64,000 nucleotides of DNA from Sphaerotilus sp. (GTDB taxonomy: Bacteria > Pseudomonadota > Gammaproteobacteria > Burkholderiales > Burkholderiaceae_C). Shown here one piece after another: positions 1 through 10,183 of this stretch (its first letter is position 1; each line of letters starts with the position of its first letter). The translations under genes and the position numbers were made by a program. The notes under the pieces are model-generated. The model had not been told where the DNA came from, ran no database searches, and was given only the letters and a program-made list of their open reading frames with translations. Where the stretch lies: the NCBI RefSeq assembly GCF_013299175.1, contig NZ_JAAFKF010000005.1, positions 1 through 64,000 on the forward strand. Reading direction: 5' to 3'.

Positions 1-14
1 ACCGCCACGCCCTG

Positions 15-1403
15 GTGGCGCAGCAGTCGGCCCGCTGCATCGCCGCCTACCTCTACACCTCGTCCGGCCACGGCGAATCGACCACCGACCTCGCCTGGGA
101 CGGGCAGGCGCTGGTCTATGAAAACGGCTCCCTGCTGGCCGAGTCCGAGCGGTTCAAGCTCGACGCCCAGCTCGTCACCGCCGACATCGACCTCGAACGC
201 CTGTCCCGCGAGCGCATGCGCCAGACCAGCTACGCCGCCACCGCCGCCCGCCACCGCGCCGAAGTGGCCGCGTTCCGCACCGTGCGTTTCGCGCTGAAGC
301 GGCCGGACGATGCCGTGCTGCCCTTGAAACGCTGGGTGGACCGCTTCCCCTACGTGCCATCCGACCCGCGCAGCCGGGACGCCCGTTGCGAGGAGGTCTA
401 CCAGATCCAGGTGCAAGCCTTGGTGCAGCGGCTGCAGTCGTCGGGCGTGAAGAAGCTGGTGATCGGCGTGTCGGGCGGGCTGGACTCGACGCAGGCGCTG
501 CTGGTCTGCGCGAAGACGATGGACCGGCTCGGCCTGCCGCGCAGCCACATCCTCGCCTACACGATGCCCGGTTACGCCACGAGCGGGCGCACGCTGGACC
601 AGGCGCTGCGGCTGATGGCGTCGATCGGCTGCACGGCCGAGACGATCGACATCCGCCCGAGCTGCCAGCAGATGCTCGACGACATCAATCACCCCTTCGC
701 TGACGGCCAGCCGCAGTACGACATCACCTTCGAGAACGTGCAGGCCGGCGAGCGCACCAGCCACCTGTTCCGCCTCGCCAACCACCACGGCGCGATGGTG
801 GTGGGCACGGGCGACCTGAGCGAGATGGCGCTGGGCTGGTGTACCTACGGCGTGGGCGACCACATGTCGCACTACAACGTCAACGGGAGCGTGCCCAAGA
901 CGCTGATCAAGCACCTCGTGCGCTGGGTGGCGGCGCAGGGCGGCTTCGGGCCGGTGTGCAGCCAGGCGCTGATCGACGTGGTGGACACCGAGATCAGCCC
1001 GGAACTCGTGCCCGGCAGCGCGGACGGCCAGACGCAGCAGAGCACGGAGAGCAGCGTCGGCCCCTACGAGCTGCAGGATTTCCACCTCTACTACACGCTG
1101 CGCTTCGGCTTCGCGCCGTCGAAGGTGGCCTTCCTCGCGCTGCACACCTGGGGCGACGCGCAGACCGGGCGCTGGCCGGACGGCATCGGCGCACACAACG
1201 CCTACCCGCTGCCCGAGGTGAAGCGCCACCTGCGCACCTTCCTGTGGCGCTTCTTCAAGACGAGCCAGTTCAAGCGGTCGTGCGTGCCGAACGGGCCGAA
1301 GGTGGGTTCTGGTGGGTCGCTGTCGCCACGCGGGGACTGGCGGGCGCCGAGTGATGCAGAAGCCACGGTCTGGCTCGGCGATCTCGACCGCGTGCCCGGC
1401 TGA
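15..1403 (+). CDS. nadE: NAD(+) synthase, C-terminal part (5' end probably outside the window)
   Basis: [17 protein letters not shown]-loop-like motif and [41 protein letters not shown], typical of glutamine-dependent NAD synthetase; reading frame open to the window edge. Confidence 0.9.
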   Translation: MAQQSARCIAAYLYTSSGHGESTTDLAWDGQALVYENGSLLAESERFKLDAQLVTADIDLERLSRERMRQTSYAATAARHRAEVAAFRTVRFALKRPDDAVLPLKRWVDRFPYVPSDPRSRDARCEEVYQIQVQALVQRLQSSGVKKLVIGVSGGLDSTQALLVCAKTMDRLGLPRSHILAYTMPGYATSGRTLDQALRLMASIGCTAETIDIRPSCQQMLDDINHPFADGQPQYDITFENVQAGERTSHLFRLANHHGAMVVGTGDLSEMALGWCTYGVGDHMSHYNVNGSVPKTLIKHLVRWVAAQGGFGPVCSQALIDVVDTEISPELVPGSADGQTQQSTESSVGPYELQDFHLYYTLRFGFAPSKVAFLALHTWGDAQTGRWPDGIGAHNAYPLPEVKRHLRTFLWRFFKTSQFKRSCVPNGPKVGSGGSLSPRGDWRAPSDAEATVWLGDLDRVPG

Positions 1404-1480
1404 GGTTCGGCCCGCGGACACAATCTGCGGGTTCTGGTTTTCCGTGTTCACCTCTGTCGCCTTTGTCGCACTGGATCTGC

Positions 1481-4282
1481 ATGTCGCCGCATTCCCTGAT
1501 TTCCCTGGCGGCGGCATTGGCCGCGCTGACTGGCTGCGCCCACCAGGCTGCCGCCCCGACGACGACGGCCGCCGCCGCGCCGGCCCCTGCAGCGGCTGCG
1601 TCGGCGGTTCGCCCCGCCAGCGCCGCCAGCGCGCCAACCGGTGCAGCGCCGGCAGCCGGCGCCCCGACCGCCGCCGCCGCGCTGCCCCCCGTGGTCAACC
1701 CGCTGCCGCCGTTCGCGCTGCTGACCCGTGATGCCAAACGCTTCGGCGGGATGATCACCGCGTGGCAGAAGGACGAGAAAGTCTGGCTGGAGTTGTCGGA
1801 GCAGGATTTCAACGTGCCGTTCTTCCTGTCGCCGAAGATCGCGGGCGGCATCGGGGAGGGGAGCGTGCTCGGTGGTCTGATGGGCGGGCGCACAGGGGCC
1901 GGGCGGGCGCAGTGGGTCGAGTTCCGCCGCGTGCATGGGCAGGTCCAGCTCATCGCCCGCAACGCCCAGTACGTCGCCAAGGCCGGCACGCCCGAGGCCC
2001 GCGCCGTCGCCGCGGCGTTCTCGCCCAGCCTGCTCGCCAGCACCCCCGTCGCCAGCCAGCCGCACCCCGATCGCAAGACGGTGCTTATCGATGCCAACGC
2101 GCTGTTCATGGGCGACCTGCTCGGCATCGGCGCCCAACTGCAGCGCACCTACCGCCAGGGCTACGGACTCGACCCACGCAACTCCGCCATCACCTCGGTG
2201 CGCGCCCAGCCGGACTTACTGGTCGTGCAGGTGCAGAGCCATTTCGCCACCGCCTCGCTCAGCGAAGGCCAGCCCGGCATGCCCGTCAGCCCGAGCGTGC
2301 CGCAGACGCTGCCCGATGCCCGCAGCCTGTTCGTGCAACTGCACTACTCGCTGTCGCGCCTGCCCGACAAGCCGATGCCGCCCCGCGCCGCCGACGCCCG
2401 CATCGGCCATTTCCTCACCACCGTCGATGACTACAGCGACGACATCGCCCGCAGCCCGCGCCTGCGCCACATCCACCGCTGGCGCCTGGAGAAGAAAGAC
2501 CCGGCCGCCACGTTGTCCGAGCCGGTCAAGCCGATCACCTACTGGATCGACCGCAGCGTGCCCGAACGCTACCGGGCGCCGATCACGGCCGGCATCCTGG
2601 AGTGGAACAAGGCGTTCGAGCCGCTCGGTTTCAAGGACGCCATCGCCGTCAAGGTGCAACCCGACGACGCGGGCTTCGACACGCTCGACACCGGCATCGC
2701 CTCGATCCGCTGGATGACCAACGCGAGCGCGATGTTCGGCGCGGTCGGCCCGGTGCATGTCGATCCCCGCAGCGGCGAGATCCTGGACGCCGACATCGCC
2801 ATCGAGAGCCTGAGTTCGCGGGCCATCCGCACGCTGCAGTCGCAGATCCTGGCGCACCCCGGCGTGGACGACTGGCTGGCGCTGATGCAGGCGCGGGATG
2901 CGCAGCGCGAGCGGCCGGCGACGGCGGCGTTCGCCAAGCCGTTCAGCCTGACCGACCTCTGCCAGCACGCGGACCTGGCCGGCGAGCAGTTGAGCTACGC
3001 GCTGGACGTGCTGGCGCTGCGTGATGGCGCCGACCCGGCCGGTCCCGAGGCCCAGGCATTCGTTACCGCTTACCTCAAGGATGTGACGATGCACGAGGTC
3101 GGCCACACGCTCGGCCTGCGCCACAACTTCCGCGCCTCGCACGTCTACAGCGAGGCGCAGTTGTCCGACCCCGAGTTCACCCGCACCCACGCCCTGTCCG
3201 GCTCGGTGATGGACTACTCGGCGGTCAACCTGCCGGGGCGCGGCCAGCCAGCGGTGGCGCCGTTCCTGACCACGCTCGGCCCGTATGACCTGTGGGCGAT
3301 CGAGTACGCCTACCGCCCGCTGCCCGCCGAGCAGGAAACCGCCGAGCTGGCGCGCATCGCCAACCGCAGCAGCGAGCCGGAACTCGCCTACGGCACCGAC
3401 GAGGACAACCTGTTCGGCCTCGACCCGGAATCGCTGCAGGGCGACCTCGGCAGCGATCCGGTGGCCTTCGCCCGCAAGCGCATCGCCATCGCCCGCGACC
3501 TGCTGCGCCGGCTGGAAGCCCGGCCCGCCGCCGAGGCCGACTACGCGACGCTGCGCCGCGGCGTCAACTACGCGCTGCGCGACGTGGCCCGCGTCAGCGG
3601 CACGCTGCTGCGCCAGATCGGCGGCCTGCGCACGCTGCGCGACGCCCCCGGCACCGGCCGCGATCCGCTGACTCCCGTGTCCGCCGCACAGCAGCGCGCG
3701 GCACTCGACACGCTGGCCGCCGAGGTGCTGTCACCCGACAGCCTGAGCGTCTCGCCCGGCCTGCAGCGCCGACTCGGACCCGATTACCTGGACCGAGCCG
3801 ATGCGCTGTTCGGCGGCAGTGCGGCGGTCGCCACCGACTTCACGCCACAGATCCAGCTCTCCGACCTGCAGCGCGGCGTGCTGGCGCAGCTCATGAGCGA
3901 AGGCGTGGCCTTGCGCCTGCTCGACGGGGCCACCAAGGTCAGCGATCCGGCGCAGAGCCTCACGCTGGCCGAGCTGAACCGGCGCATCGACGCCGAGGTC
4001 TGGGCCGATCTGGCGCCGGGCCGTGCTGACATTCCCGCCCTGCGCCGGGCGTTGCAGCGGGAGCACACGACACGCCTGATCGCCGGGCTGATGCAGCCCG
4101 CGCAGCTCGGTCGCGTGGAATTGCGCACGCTCCTGCGCCAGAGAGCGGAGCGTCTGCTGGCGCGGCTGCGCTCGGTACGTTATCGTTCCGATTGGTCGGC
4201 AGAGACGGCTTCGCACCTACAGGACAGCATCCAGATGCTGCGCGAAGCCCTGCAGGCCAAGGTGGTTCGACCGAATGTGTGA
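1481..4282 (+). CDS. zinc-dependent metalloprotease (DUF5117/DUF4953-like), predicted lipoprotein
   Basis: HEVGHTLGLRHNFRAS zinc motif, lipobox-like LTGC, Ala/Pro-rich linker; ATG at 1481 preferred over TTG at 1463. Confidence 0.8.
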   Translation: MSPHSLISLAAALAALTGCAHQAAAPTTTAAAAPAPAAAASAVRPASAASAPTGAAPAAGAPTAAAALPPVVNPLPPFALLTRDAKRFGGMITAWQKDEKVWLELSEQDFNVPFFLSPKIAGGIGEGSVLGGLMGGRTGAGRAQWVEFRRVHGQVQLIARNAQYVAKAGTPEARAVAAAFSPSLLASTPVASQPHPDRKTVLIDANALFMGDLLGIGAQLQRTYRQGYGLDPRNSAITSVRAQPDLLVVQVQSHFATASLSEGQPGMPVSPSVPQTLPDARSLFVQLHYSLSRLPDKPMPPRAADARIGHFLTTVDDYSDDIARSPRLRHIHRWRLEKKDPAATLSEPVKPITYWIDRSVPERYRAPITAGILEWNKAFEPLGFKDAIAVKVQPDDAGFDTLDTGIASIRWMTNASAMFGAVGPVHVDPRSGEILDADIAIESLSSRAIRTLQSQILAHPGVDDWLALMQARDAQRERPATAAFAKPFSLTDLCQHADLAGEQLSYALDVLALRDGADPAGPEAQAFVTAYLKDVTMHEVGHTLGLRHNFRASHVYSEAQLSDPEFTRTHALSGSVMDYSAVNLPGRGQPAVAPFLTTLGPYDLWAIEYAYRPLPAEQETAELARIANRSSEPELAYGTDEDNLFGLDPESLQGDLGSDPVAFARKRIAIARDLLRRLEARPAAEADYATLRRGVNYALRDVARVSGTLLRQIGGLRTLRDAPGTGRDPLTPVSAAQQRAALDTLAAEVLSPDSLSVSPGLQRRLGPDYLDRADALFGGSAAVATDFTPQIQLSDLQRGVLAQLMSEGVALRLLDGATKVSDPAQSLTLAELNRRIDAEVWADLAPGRADIPALRRALQREHTTRLIAGLMQPAQLGRVELRTLLRQRAERLLARLRSVRYRSDWSAETASHLQDSIQMLREALQAKVVRPNV

Positions 4283-4546
4283 ACAGTGAAGCGATCCGAG
4301 GTCGCCACGCGGGGCTTGCGACCTTGGATTGCAGGCCCCTGCGACCTCCAGATGCAGGTTCACTTTTGCACTATCCGGCGCCACAGGGCGCGTTCAGGGG
4401 CAGATTGCGGGATCTGACTCCCTCGCTCGCAGGCACACCATGCAAGCTCTTGCAGTTCGGTGTGAGTGTGACGAGACGTGATGTATTTCGCAAAACGTAG
4501 ACCTTGAACAGAATCGGGGCATCGACCAGACCGGAGCCCGTCCCCG

Positions 4547-5899
4547 ATGCTTTCCTTCCACCACACCCGCCGCCTGCTTGCCGAGCTGACCGTGGCGACC
4601 CGCCTGGGGCTCGGCTTCGGCGCCCTGATCGCCCTGATGCTGGTGCTGACGCTGTTTGGCGTCTACGCGCTCCAGGACAACCAGTTGCAACTGCTGCAAC
4701 TGGGCAACGTGTCTGTGGCCCAGCTCACGCGGCTGCAATCCGATCAACAGCAGTGGACCCTGCTGCTCGGCTCGCTCGGGGCGCTGGCGCTGCTGGGCGG
4801 TTCGGTGGTGGCATGGACACTGGTGGACAGCGTCACGCACCCGCTGGACCGGGCGGTGGACATGGCCGAACGGCTCGCCGATGGCGAGGACCACGACCTG
4901 ATCGACACGCACCAGCAAGACGAATTCGGGCACCTCCTTCGGGCGATGACCGACATCCGCCGCCGCTTGCAGACCGCCTCCCGCGACGCGGTACCGGTCT
5001 CGATCGAGGCGATGGCCAACGCCCCCGCGGCACCGGTCGATGGCTGGGCGGACACGGCAGGGGCGGTGGCGCTGGTCGATGGCGATCAGCCGCTGCAGGT
5101 TTCTGTCCGCACCGCGCAGGAGATGCTCGGCGTGGCCGTGACGGCGGCGCAGCGGGGTGGTGAAGTGGTGTCGCAGGTCGTGGCCAACATGGACGACATC
5201 CGCGCCTCCAGCCGCGAGATTTTCGAGATCATCGGCAAGATCGACAACATTGCCTTCCAGACCAACCTGCTGGCGCTGCACGCGGCGGTGGAAGCGGCCC
5301 AGGCCGGCGAGAAGGGCAAGGGCTTTGCGACGGTGGCCGGCGAGGTGCGGGCGCTGGCGGTGCGCGCGGCGAATGCGGCCAAGGAGATCAAGACGCTGGT
5401 CCACGCGTCGGCGGAGAAGGTCGAGTTCGGTGGCCAGCTCGCCCGCGACGCGGACCTGACGATGGACGCGATCGTCATCTCGGTGCAGCGCATGACCGAC
5501 TGTCTGGAGCAACGCCGCCAGCACCCGCAGCTCGGTGGCAGCCCGCAGGCGTCGCTGCCCGAGCAGGACGTGGCTCTGCTGGACCGCCTGACCGCCAGCA
5601 ACGCCACGATGGCCGCCGAGAGCGCCTCCACCGCCGAAGCTCTGCGCCTGCAGGCCGAGCGGCTGCAGAAGGTGGTCAGCGCCTTCCAGATGCTCCAGCA
5701 GACCCAGGAAGCCGCCTGGAACGCCCACCATGCCATCGCCAGCGCCCGCCAGCGCGCCAAGGGGGAGCAGCCCTCGCCAACACCGCCGTTCCCGTCCGCC
5801 GACTGGGGCACGCTGGACGAGAACCGCCAAGCCGCCCGCCTGCGCCGCCGCACGGACGACCGTGGCGACGGCAGCGGTGGTGATTCGACGACCTACTGA
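4547..5899 (+). CDS. methyl-accepting chemotaxis protein with minimal periplasmic segment
   Basis: Two closely spaced TM segments, then signalling hairpin [40 protein letters not shown]. Confidence 0.88.
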   Translation: MLSFHHTRRLLAELTVATRLGLGFGALIALMLVLTLFGVYALQDNQLQLLQLGNVSVAQLTRLQSDQQQWTLLLGSLGALALLGGSVVAWTLVDSVTHPLDRAVDMAERLADGEDHDLIDTHQQDEFGHLLRAMTDIRRRLQTASRDAVPVSIEAMANAPAAPVDGWADTAGAVALVDGDQPLQVSVRTAQEMLGVAVTAAQRGGEVVSQVVANMDDIRASSREIFEIIGKIDNIAFQTNLLALHAAVEAAQAGEKGKGFATVAGEVRALAVRAANAAKEIKTLVHASAEKVEFGGQLARDADLTMDAIVISVQRMTDCLEQRRQHPQLGGSPQASLPEQDVALLDRLTASNATMAAESASTAEALRLQAERLQKVVSAFQMLQQTQEAAWNAHHAIASARQRAKGEQPSPTPPFPSADWGTLDENRQAARLRRRTDDRGDGSGGDSTTY

Positions 5900-5935
5900 C
5901 CGGCTGGCCCGGTCCTGCTGAACCGCCGAGCCCGC

Positions 5936-7780
5936 TCAGACGGGTGCAGTGCGGGCCACCAGCCAGTCCAGCGCCGCACCCGACAGCCGCGGCGCCAGAC
6001 GGCGGCAGACCTCGGTGTGGTACTGGTTGAGCCACTGCCGCTCATCCTCGCGCAGCAGGCCGAAGTCGAGGCAGCGCGTGTCGATCGGGCACAGCGTCAG
6101 GGTCTCGAACGCCAAATACTCGCCAAACTCGTCGGGTTCGCCGACCGAGACAGTCAGCCCCAGGTTCTCGATGCGGATGCCCCAGCGGCCGTCGCGGTAC
6201 AGCCCCGGCTCGATCGAGGTGATCATGCCCGGCCACATCGCCATCGAGGCGTCCGGGACCGCCCGCGAGATGCTCTGCGGCCCCTCATGCACGTTCAGGA
6301 AGTAGCCCACGCCGTGCCCGGTGCCGTGGCCGAAATCCAGACCGGCCTCCCACAGCGGGACGCGGGCCAGCGTGTCGAGGTGCGGCGACAGTGTGCCGGC
6401 GGGGAAGCGGGCGCGTGACAAGTTGATCGTGCCCTTGAGGACGCGGGTGTAGTCGGCCTTCTGCGCCGTGCTCGGGGTGCCGATCGGCCAGACGCGGGTG
6501 ATGTCGGTGGTGCCGCCCAGGTACTGCGCGCCGGAGTCGATCAGCAGCAGTCCCTCCGCCACCAGCCCGTCCGGCGTCGAGATCCAGGCGAACGATTCAG
6601 GCGTCGCCCGGTAATGCGGCATTGCGCCGTTGGCGTTGAAGCCGGCGATGGTCGGGAAGCTCAGCGAGACGAAGCCCGGCTGGCGCGCCCGCTCTGCGCT
6701 CAGGCGTTCGTCGATGGTCAGCTCGCTGATGGCTTCATGGCCGAGTGCCGCTTCGAACCACGCATAGAACGCGCACATCGCTGCACCATCCGCTTCCATC
6801 GCCTCGCGCACGAAGGTGGCCTCGGCGGCGGTCTTGCGGCTCTTGGCCAAGGTGCTCGGGTTGATCGCCTCGACCACGCGCACGCCCGCCGGCACGGCCT
6901 GCCGCAAGCCCAGCGTGATGCGCTTCGGATCGACCAGCAGCGTGGCACCCGCCGGCAACCGGGCGAGCGCCGGGGCCGCGTCGGCGTAGTCGCCCAGTGC
7001 GACACCGTCCGCTGCCAGCCGGGCCTGGAGGTCCGCGTCGATCTTGCCGGCACCGACGAAGAGCGTGGCTTGCGGTGTCGTGGCGGTGGTGTCGATCAGG
7101 ACGTGGGCGAGGAAGACCGGGTTGTAGTCCACGTCCGCGCCGCGCAGGTTGGTGAGCCACGCCACGTCGTCCACGGTGGAGACGAGGTGGTGCGTGGCGC
7201 CGACCCGCAGCATGGCGGCATGCACGGCGGCGAGCTTGTCGGCGCGGGACACGGCGGCGTGCGGCGCACGGTGTTCGTAGACCGCCGCGGTCGGCAGCCC
7301 CGAGCGATCCGGCCACGCTTCGTCGAGCACGTCCAGGTCGGTGCGCAGCACGGTGCCGCGGGCCGCCATCGCCTCGCCCAACTGCTTGGCCGCGGCCAGC
7401 CCCAGCACGGCCGCATCCACCGCCAGCACCTCGCCCGCCGCCAGCGTCTGGGCGAGCCAGTCGAGGTGGTGCGTCGCGGCGCCGGTCGGGATCTTCACCA
7501 GCTCGACCGTGGTGCCGGCGAGTTCGGCCTCGGCCTGCGTCCAGTAGCGGCTGTCGGCAAAGACGGCGGCGCGGGTCGGCGTGACCACCAGCGTGCCCAT
7601 CGAGCCGGTGAAGCCCGAAAAGCGCACGCGGCCCTGCCAGCGTTCGGGCAGGTACTCGGACAGGTGCGGATCGGCGGACGGCACCAGCACGGCGGCCAGT
7701 CCGTGGTGGCGCAGGCGCTCGCGCAGCAGGGCGAGGCGTTCGGGGATCGGTGAGAGGGGGGCGATCGGGGCGTGCGTCAT
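5936..7780 (-). CDS. aminopeptidase P family protein (M24 Xaa-Pro peptidase)
   Basis: LLIDSGAQYLGGTTDITRVWPIG, GHGTGHGVGYFLNVHEGPQSIS, ITSIEPGLYRDGRWGIRIEN. Confidence 0.9.
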   Translation of the reverse strand: MTHAPIAPLSPIPERLALLRERLRHHGLAAVLVPSADPHLSEYLPERWQGRVRFSGFTGSMGTLVVTPTRAAVFADSRYWTQAEAELAGTTVELVKIPTGAATHHLDWLAQTLAAGEVLAVDAAVLGLAAAKQLGEAMAARGTVLRTDLDVLDEAWPDRSGLPTAAVYEHRAPHAAVSRADKLAAVHAAMLRVGATHHLVSTVDDVAWLTNLRGADVDYNPVFLAHVLIDTTATTPQATLFVGAGKIDADLQARLAADGVALGDYADAAPALARLPAGATLLVDPKRITLGLRQAVPAGVRVVEAINPSTLAKSRKTAAEATFVREAMEADGAAMCAFYAWFEAALGHEAISELTIDERLSAERARQPGFVSLSFPTIAGFNANGAMPHYRATPESFAWISTPDGLVAEGLLLIDSGAQYLGGTTDITRVWPIGTPSTAQKADYTRVLKGTINLSRARFPAGTLSPHLDTLARVPLWEAGLDFGHGTGHGVGYFLNVHEGPQSISRAVPDASMAMWPGMITSIEPGLYRDGRWGIRIENLGLTVSVGEPDEFGEYLAFETLTLCPIDTRCLDFGLLREDERQWLNQYHTEVCRRLAPRLSGAALDWLVARTAPV

Positions 7781-7792
7781 GGCGGTGTGGGT

Positions 7793-9208
7793 TCAGGTCG
7801 GAGAGGTCACGGGCGCATCCGGCGTGCCGGGCATCCCGTCGAGCCGCTGGCGCACCAGCGTGATGTGGCTGCGCAGCGAGTACAGCTCGTCCGCATACGA
7901 CAGCGGTACCGGCAGGCGCTCGACCAGCTCCTCGATGCGGTCCAGGTCGCTGGTGAGCAGGGTGCGGCTGCGGGTGCGATCGGTGATGTGCTGCTCGATT
8001 TCGCGCAGGCTGCCGTACCAGCGGAAGATGCGCGAGCGGATGCGGAAGTTGTAGAGCGGCGGCACCACCCGGGACAGCGGGATCAGCACCGCGATGATCG
8101 ACACCAGCACCACCCACATCCGGTCCACCAGATTCGCCATCCAGAAGCTCACATGGCGCTGCAGCACCGGCTCGCCGCTGGTGTAGAACCGATGGGCCTC
8201 GGGCGCCAGCGGGTAGTCGCCGCCCAGGCCCTTGGGGAACTCGCCCTTCGCCTGGAACCAGTTCGGCTCGCCGTGGATCTTGCGGGCGGCCTGCACCAGC
8301 AACTGCTGGAGGGCGGGATGCGTGTCATCGCGCACCACCAGCATCGCCGTCGCCGCCACCAGCCGCACGTCCTGCGCCGGCAGATCCTTCGCCAGATCGA
8401 CCACGCCCCGCGGCAGCCCGACCGGCGTCACCTGCGGCACGCGCCGGGCATAGGCTTCCGCCTGCGCAAAATCCAGCAGCCGCACGCCCGGCGTGATCAG
8501 CAGCATCCGCACCATCGGCGACTCCGGCGCCGAGACCATCGCCATCGCGTCGATCTCGCCCGCCAGCAGCGCGACGACCGCAGGCGTCGTGGCCAGCCGG
8601 GTCAGCGGCATCGAGGCGGTGTCGAGTCCGTTGGCGTCCAGCAGCCGGCGCATCAGGTTGGTCACGCCGCTGCCGTCCTGCCCGACGTTGAGCCGCCAGC
8701 CGGCCATCTGCGACAGGCTGTCGAGCGTCTCGCGGCCGAGTTTGGCCTTGGCGGTGTCGTCGCGGTAGAACACCCAGACCGGCTCGCGGAACAGGCTGCC
8801 CAGGCTCAGCAGCTTGTCGTCCGGGGCTTCGTCGCTGAGCTGCACCTCGTCGGAGCCGCCTTGCACGAAGGCCGCGTCCACCTCGCCGCTCTTGAGCAAC
8901 TGCAGGTTTTCCAGCGAACCTTGCGTTGGCCGGAGCACCACCTCGATGCCGTGCTTGTCGAGCGCCTGCTGGTAACGCTGTCCGAAGGCGGCGTAGGCCC
9001 CTTGCGCGGTGCCGGTGGCCAGGACCATGCGCCGCGGCGGGTTCGGGTCGAGCATCACGTAGGCCATCCACACCAGCCCGACCGCCAGCAGCAGCACCGG
9101 CCCGCCCGTGATGAGCATCTCCTTCAGCGAGATCAGGGCGGAGCGCACCCGCAGCAGCGCGGCGCTGGTGTGGCGGGTCAGGGGTTTGGGTCTGGACAGG
9201 GTGGTCAT
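7793..9208 (-). CDS. TAXI-family TRAP-type solute-binding protein with N- and C-terminal membrane segments
   Basis: LATGTAQGAYAAFGQRYQQAL, GEVDAAFVQGGSDE, LNVGQDGSGVTNLMRRLL; ATG at 9208 overlaps the stop of the upstream gene (ATGA). Confidence 0.8.
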   Translation of the reverse strand: MTTLSRPKPLTRHTSAALLRVRSALISLKEMLITGGPVLLLAVGLVWMAYVMLDPNPPRRMVLATGTAQGAYAAFGQRYQQALDKHGIEVVLRPTQGSLENLQLLKSGEVDAAFVQGGSDEVQLSDEAPDDKLLSLGSLFREPVWVFYRDDTAKAKLGRETLDSLSQMAGWRLNVGQDGSGVTNLMRRLLDANGLDTASMPLTRLATTPAVVALLAGEIDAMAMVSAPESPMVRMLLITPGVRLLDFAQAEAYARRVPQVTPVGLPRGVVDLAKDLPAQDVRLVAATAMLVVRDDTHPALQQLLVQAARKIHGEPNWFQAKGEFPKGLGGDYPLAPEAHRFYTSGEPVLQRHVSFWMANLVDRMWVVLVSIIAVLIPLSRVVPPLYNFRIRSRIFRWYGSLREIEQHITDRTRSRTLLTSDLDRIEELVERLPVPLSYADELYSLRSHITLVRQRLDGMPGTPDAPVTSPT

Positions 9209-10077
9209 GGTGTCCTTCGGCTGCGCCACCAGAGTTCGGCGCTGAACAAGGCGCAAGCGGCCCAGATGATGGCAAATCCCTGTGCCCGCGCACCGGCAAA
9301 GGGTTCGTGGAACAGCCACACGCCCAGCGCGAGCTGGATCGTCGGCCCGATGTACTGCAGCATGCCCAGCAGGCTCAGCGGGATGCGCCGCGCTCCACCC
9401 GCGAACAGCAGCAGCGGCACGGCGGTCAGCGGCCCGGTGAGCAGCAGCAGGCCCTGCAGGTCGAGTGTCGCACCGGGGAAGGTCGCCTGTCCTTGCGTGA
9501 TCGCCCAGCCGAGTCCCGCCAGCGCGACCGGCCCGAGCAGCAGCGTTTCCAGTGTCAGCCCTTCGAGGGCGCCCAGCGTGGCCGTCTTGCGCAGCAGGCC
9601 GTAGGTGGAAAAACTCGCGGCCAGCACCAGCGCGATCCACGGCGGCGTGCCCTGCGCCCAGGTCAGCCATGCCACGCCGAGTGCCGCCGTCGCCACCGCC
9701 AGCCACTGCACCGGCCGCAGCCGCTCCTTCAGCACCAGCGCGCCGGTCAGCACGTTGACCAGTGGCGTGATGAAGTAGCCCAGGCTCGCGTCCACCACGC
9801 GGCCGTGGCCGATCGCCCAGATGTAGACGTACCAGTTGGTGGCGATCAGCACCGACGACGCCAGGAACAGCCCGAGCACGCGGCGGTTGCGCAGCGCCGG
9901 CCCGAGCCACGCCCACTGCCGCCGCACGGTCAGCACGCCCAGCAGGAACACCAGCGACCACACGACCCGGTGCGCCAGCACTTCGAGCGCGACGACGCCG
10001 TGCAGCAGCCGGAAATACAGCGGGAACAGTCCCCAGATCACGTAGGCGAGCGACGCCTGCACGATGCCGCCGCGCAT
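9205..10077 (-). CDS. rarD: RarD/EamA-family permease
   Basis: YVIWGLFPLYFRLLHGVVALEVLAHRVVWS ... SVLIATNWYVYIWAIGHGRVVDASLGYFITPLVNVL. Confidence 0.87.
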   Translation of the reverse strand: MRGGIVQASLAYVIWGLFPLYFRLLHGVVALEVLAHRVVWSLVFLLGVLTVRRQWAWLGPALRNRRVLGLFLASSVLIATNWYVYIWAIGHGRVVDASLGYFITPLVNVLTGALVLKERLRPVQWLAVATAALGVAWLTWAQGTPPWIALVLAASFSTYGLLRKTATLGALEGLTLETLLLGPVALAGLGWAITQGQATFPGATLDLQGLLLLTGPLTAVPLLLFAGGARRIPLSLLGMLQYIGPTIQLALGVWLFHEPFAGARAQGFAIIWAACALFSAELWWRSRRTP

Positions 10078-10183
10078 CAGAGGGAGTGGGGCGCCGAGGC
10101 CCGGACAGGTTTGGACATGGGCTGAGGATACTTCCTTGGGGTGGTGACAGAATGCAAGGGAATGGCCCATCACTGGACGCACC

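Noticed and set aside
4283-4546. c-di-GMP riboswitch upstream of the MCP gene
   Set aside because: No GEMM core motif found; only short inverted repeats such as aggtcgc...gcgacct.
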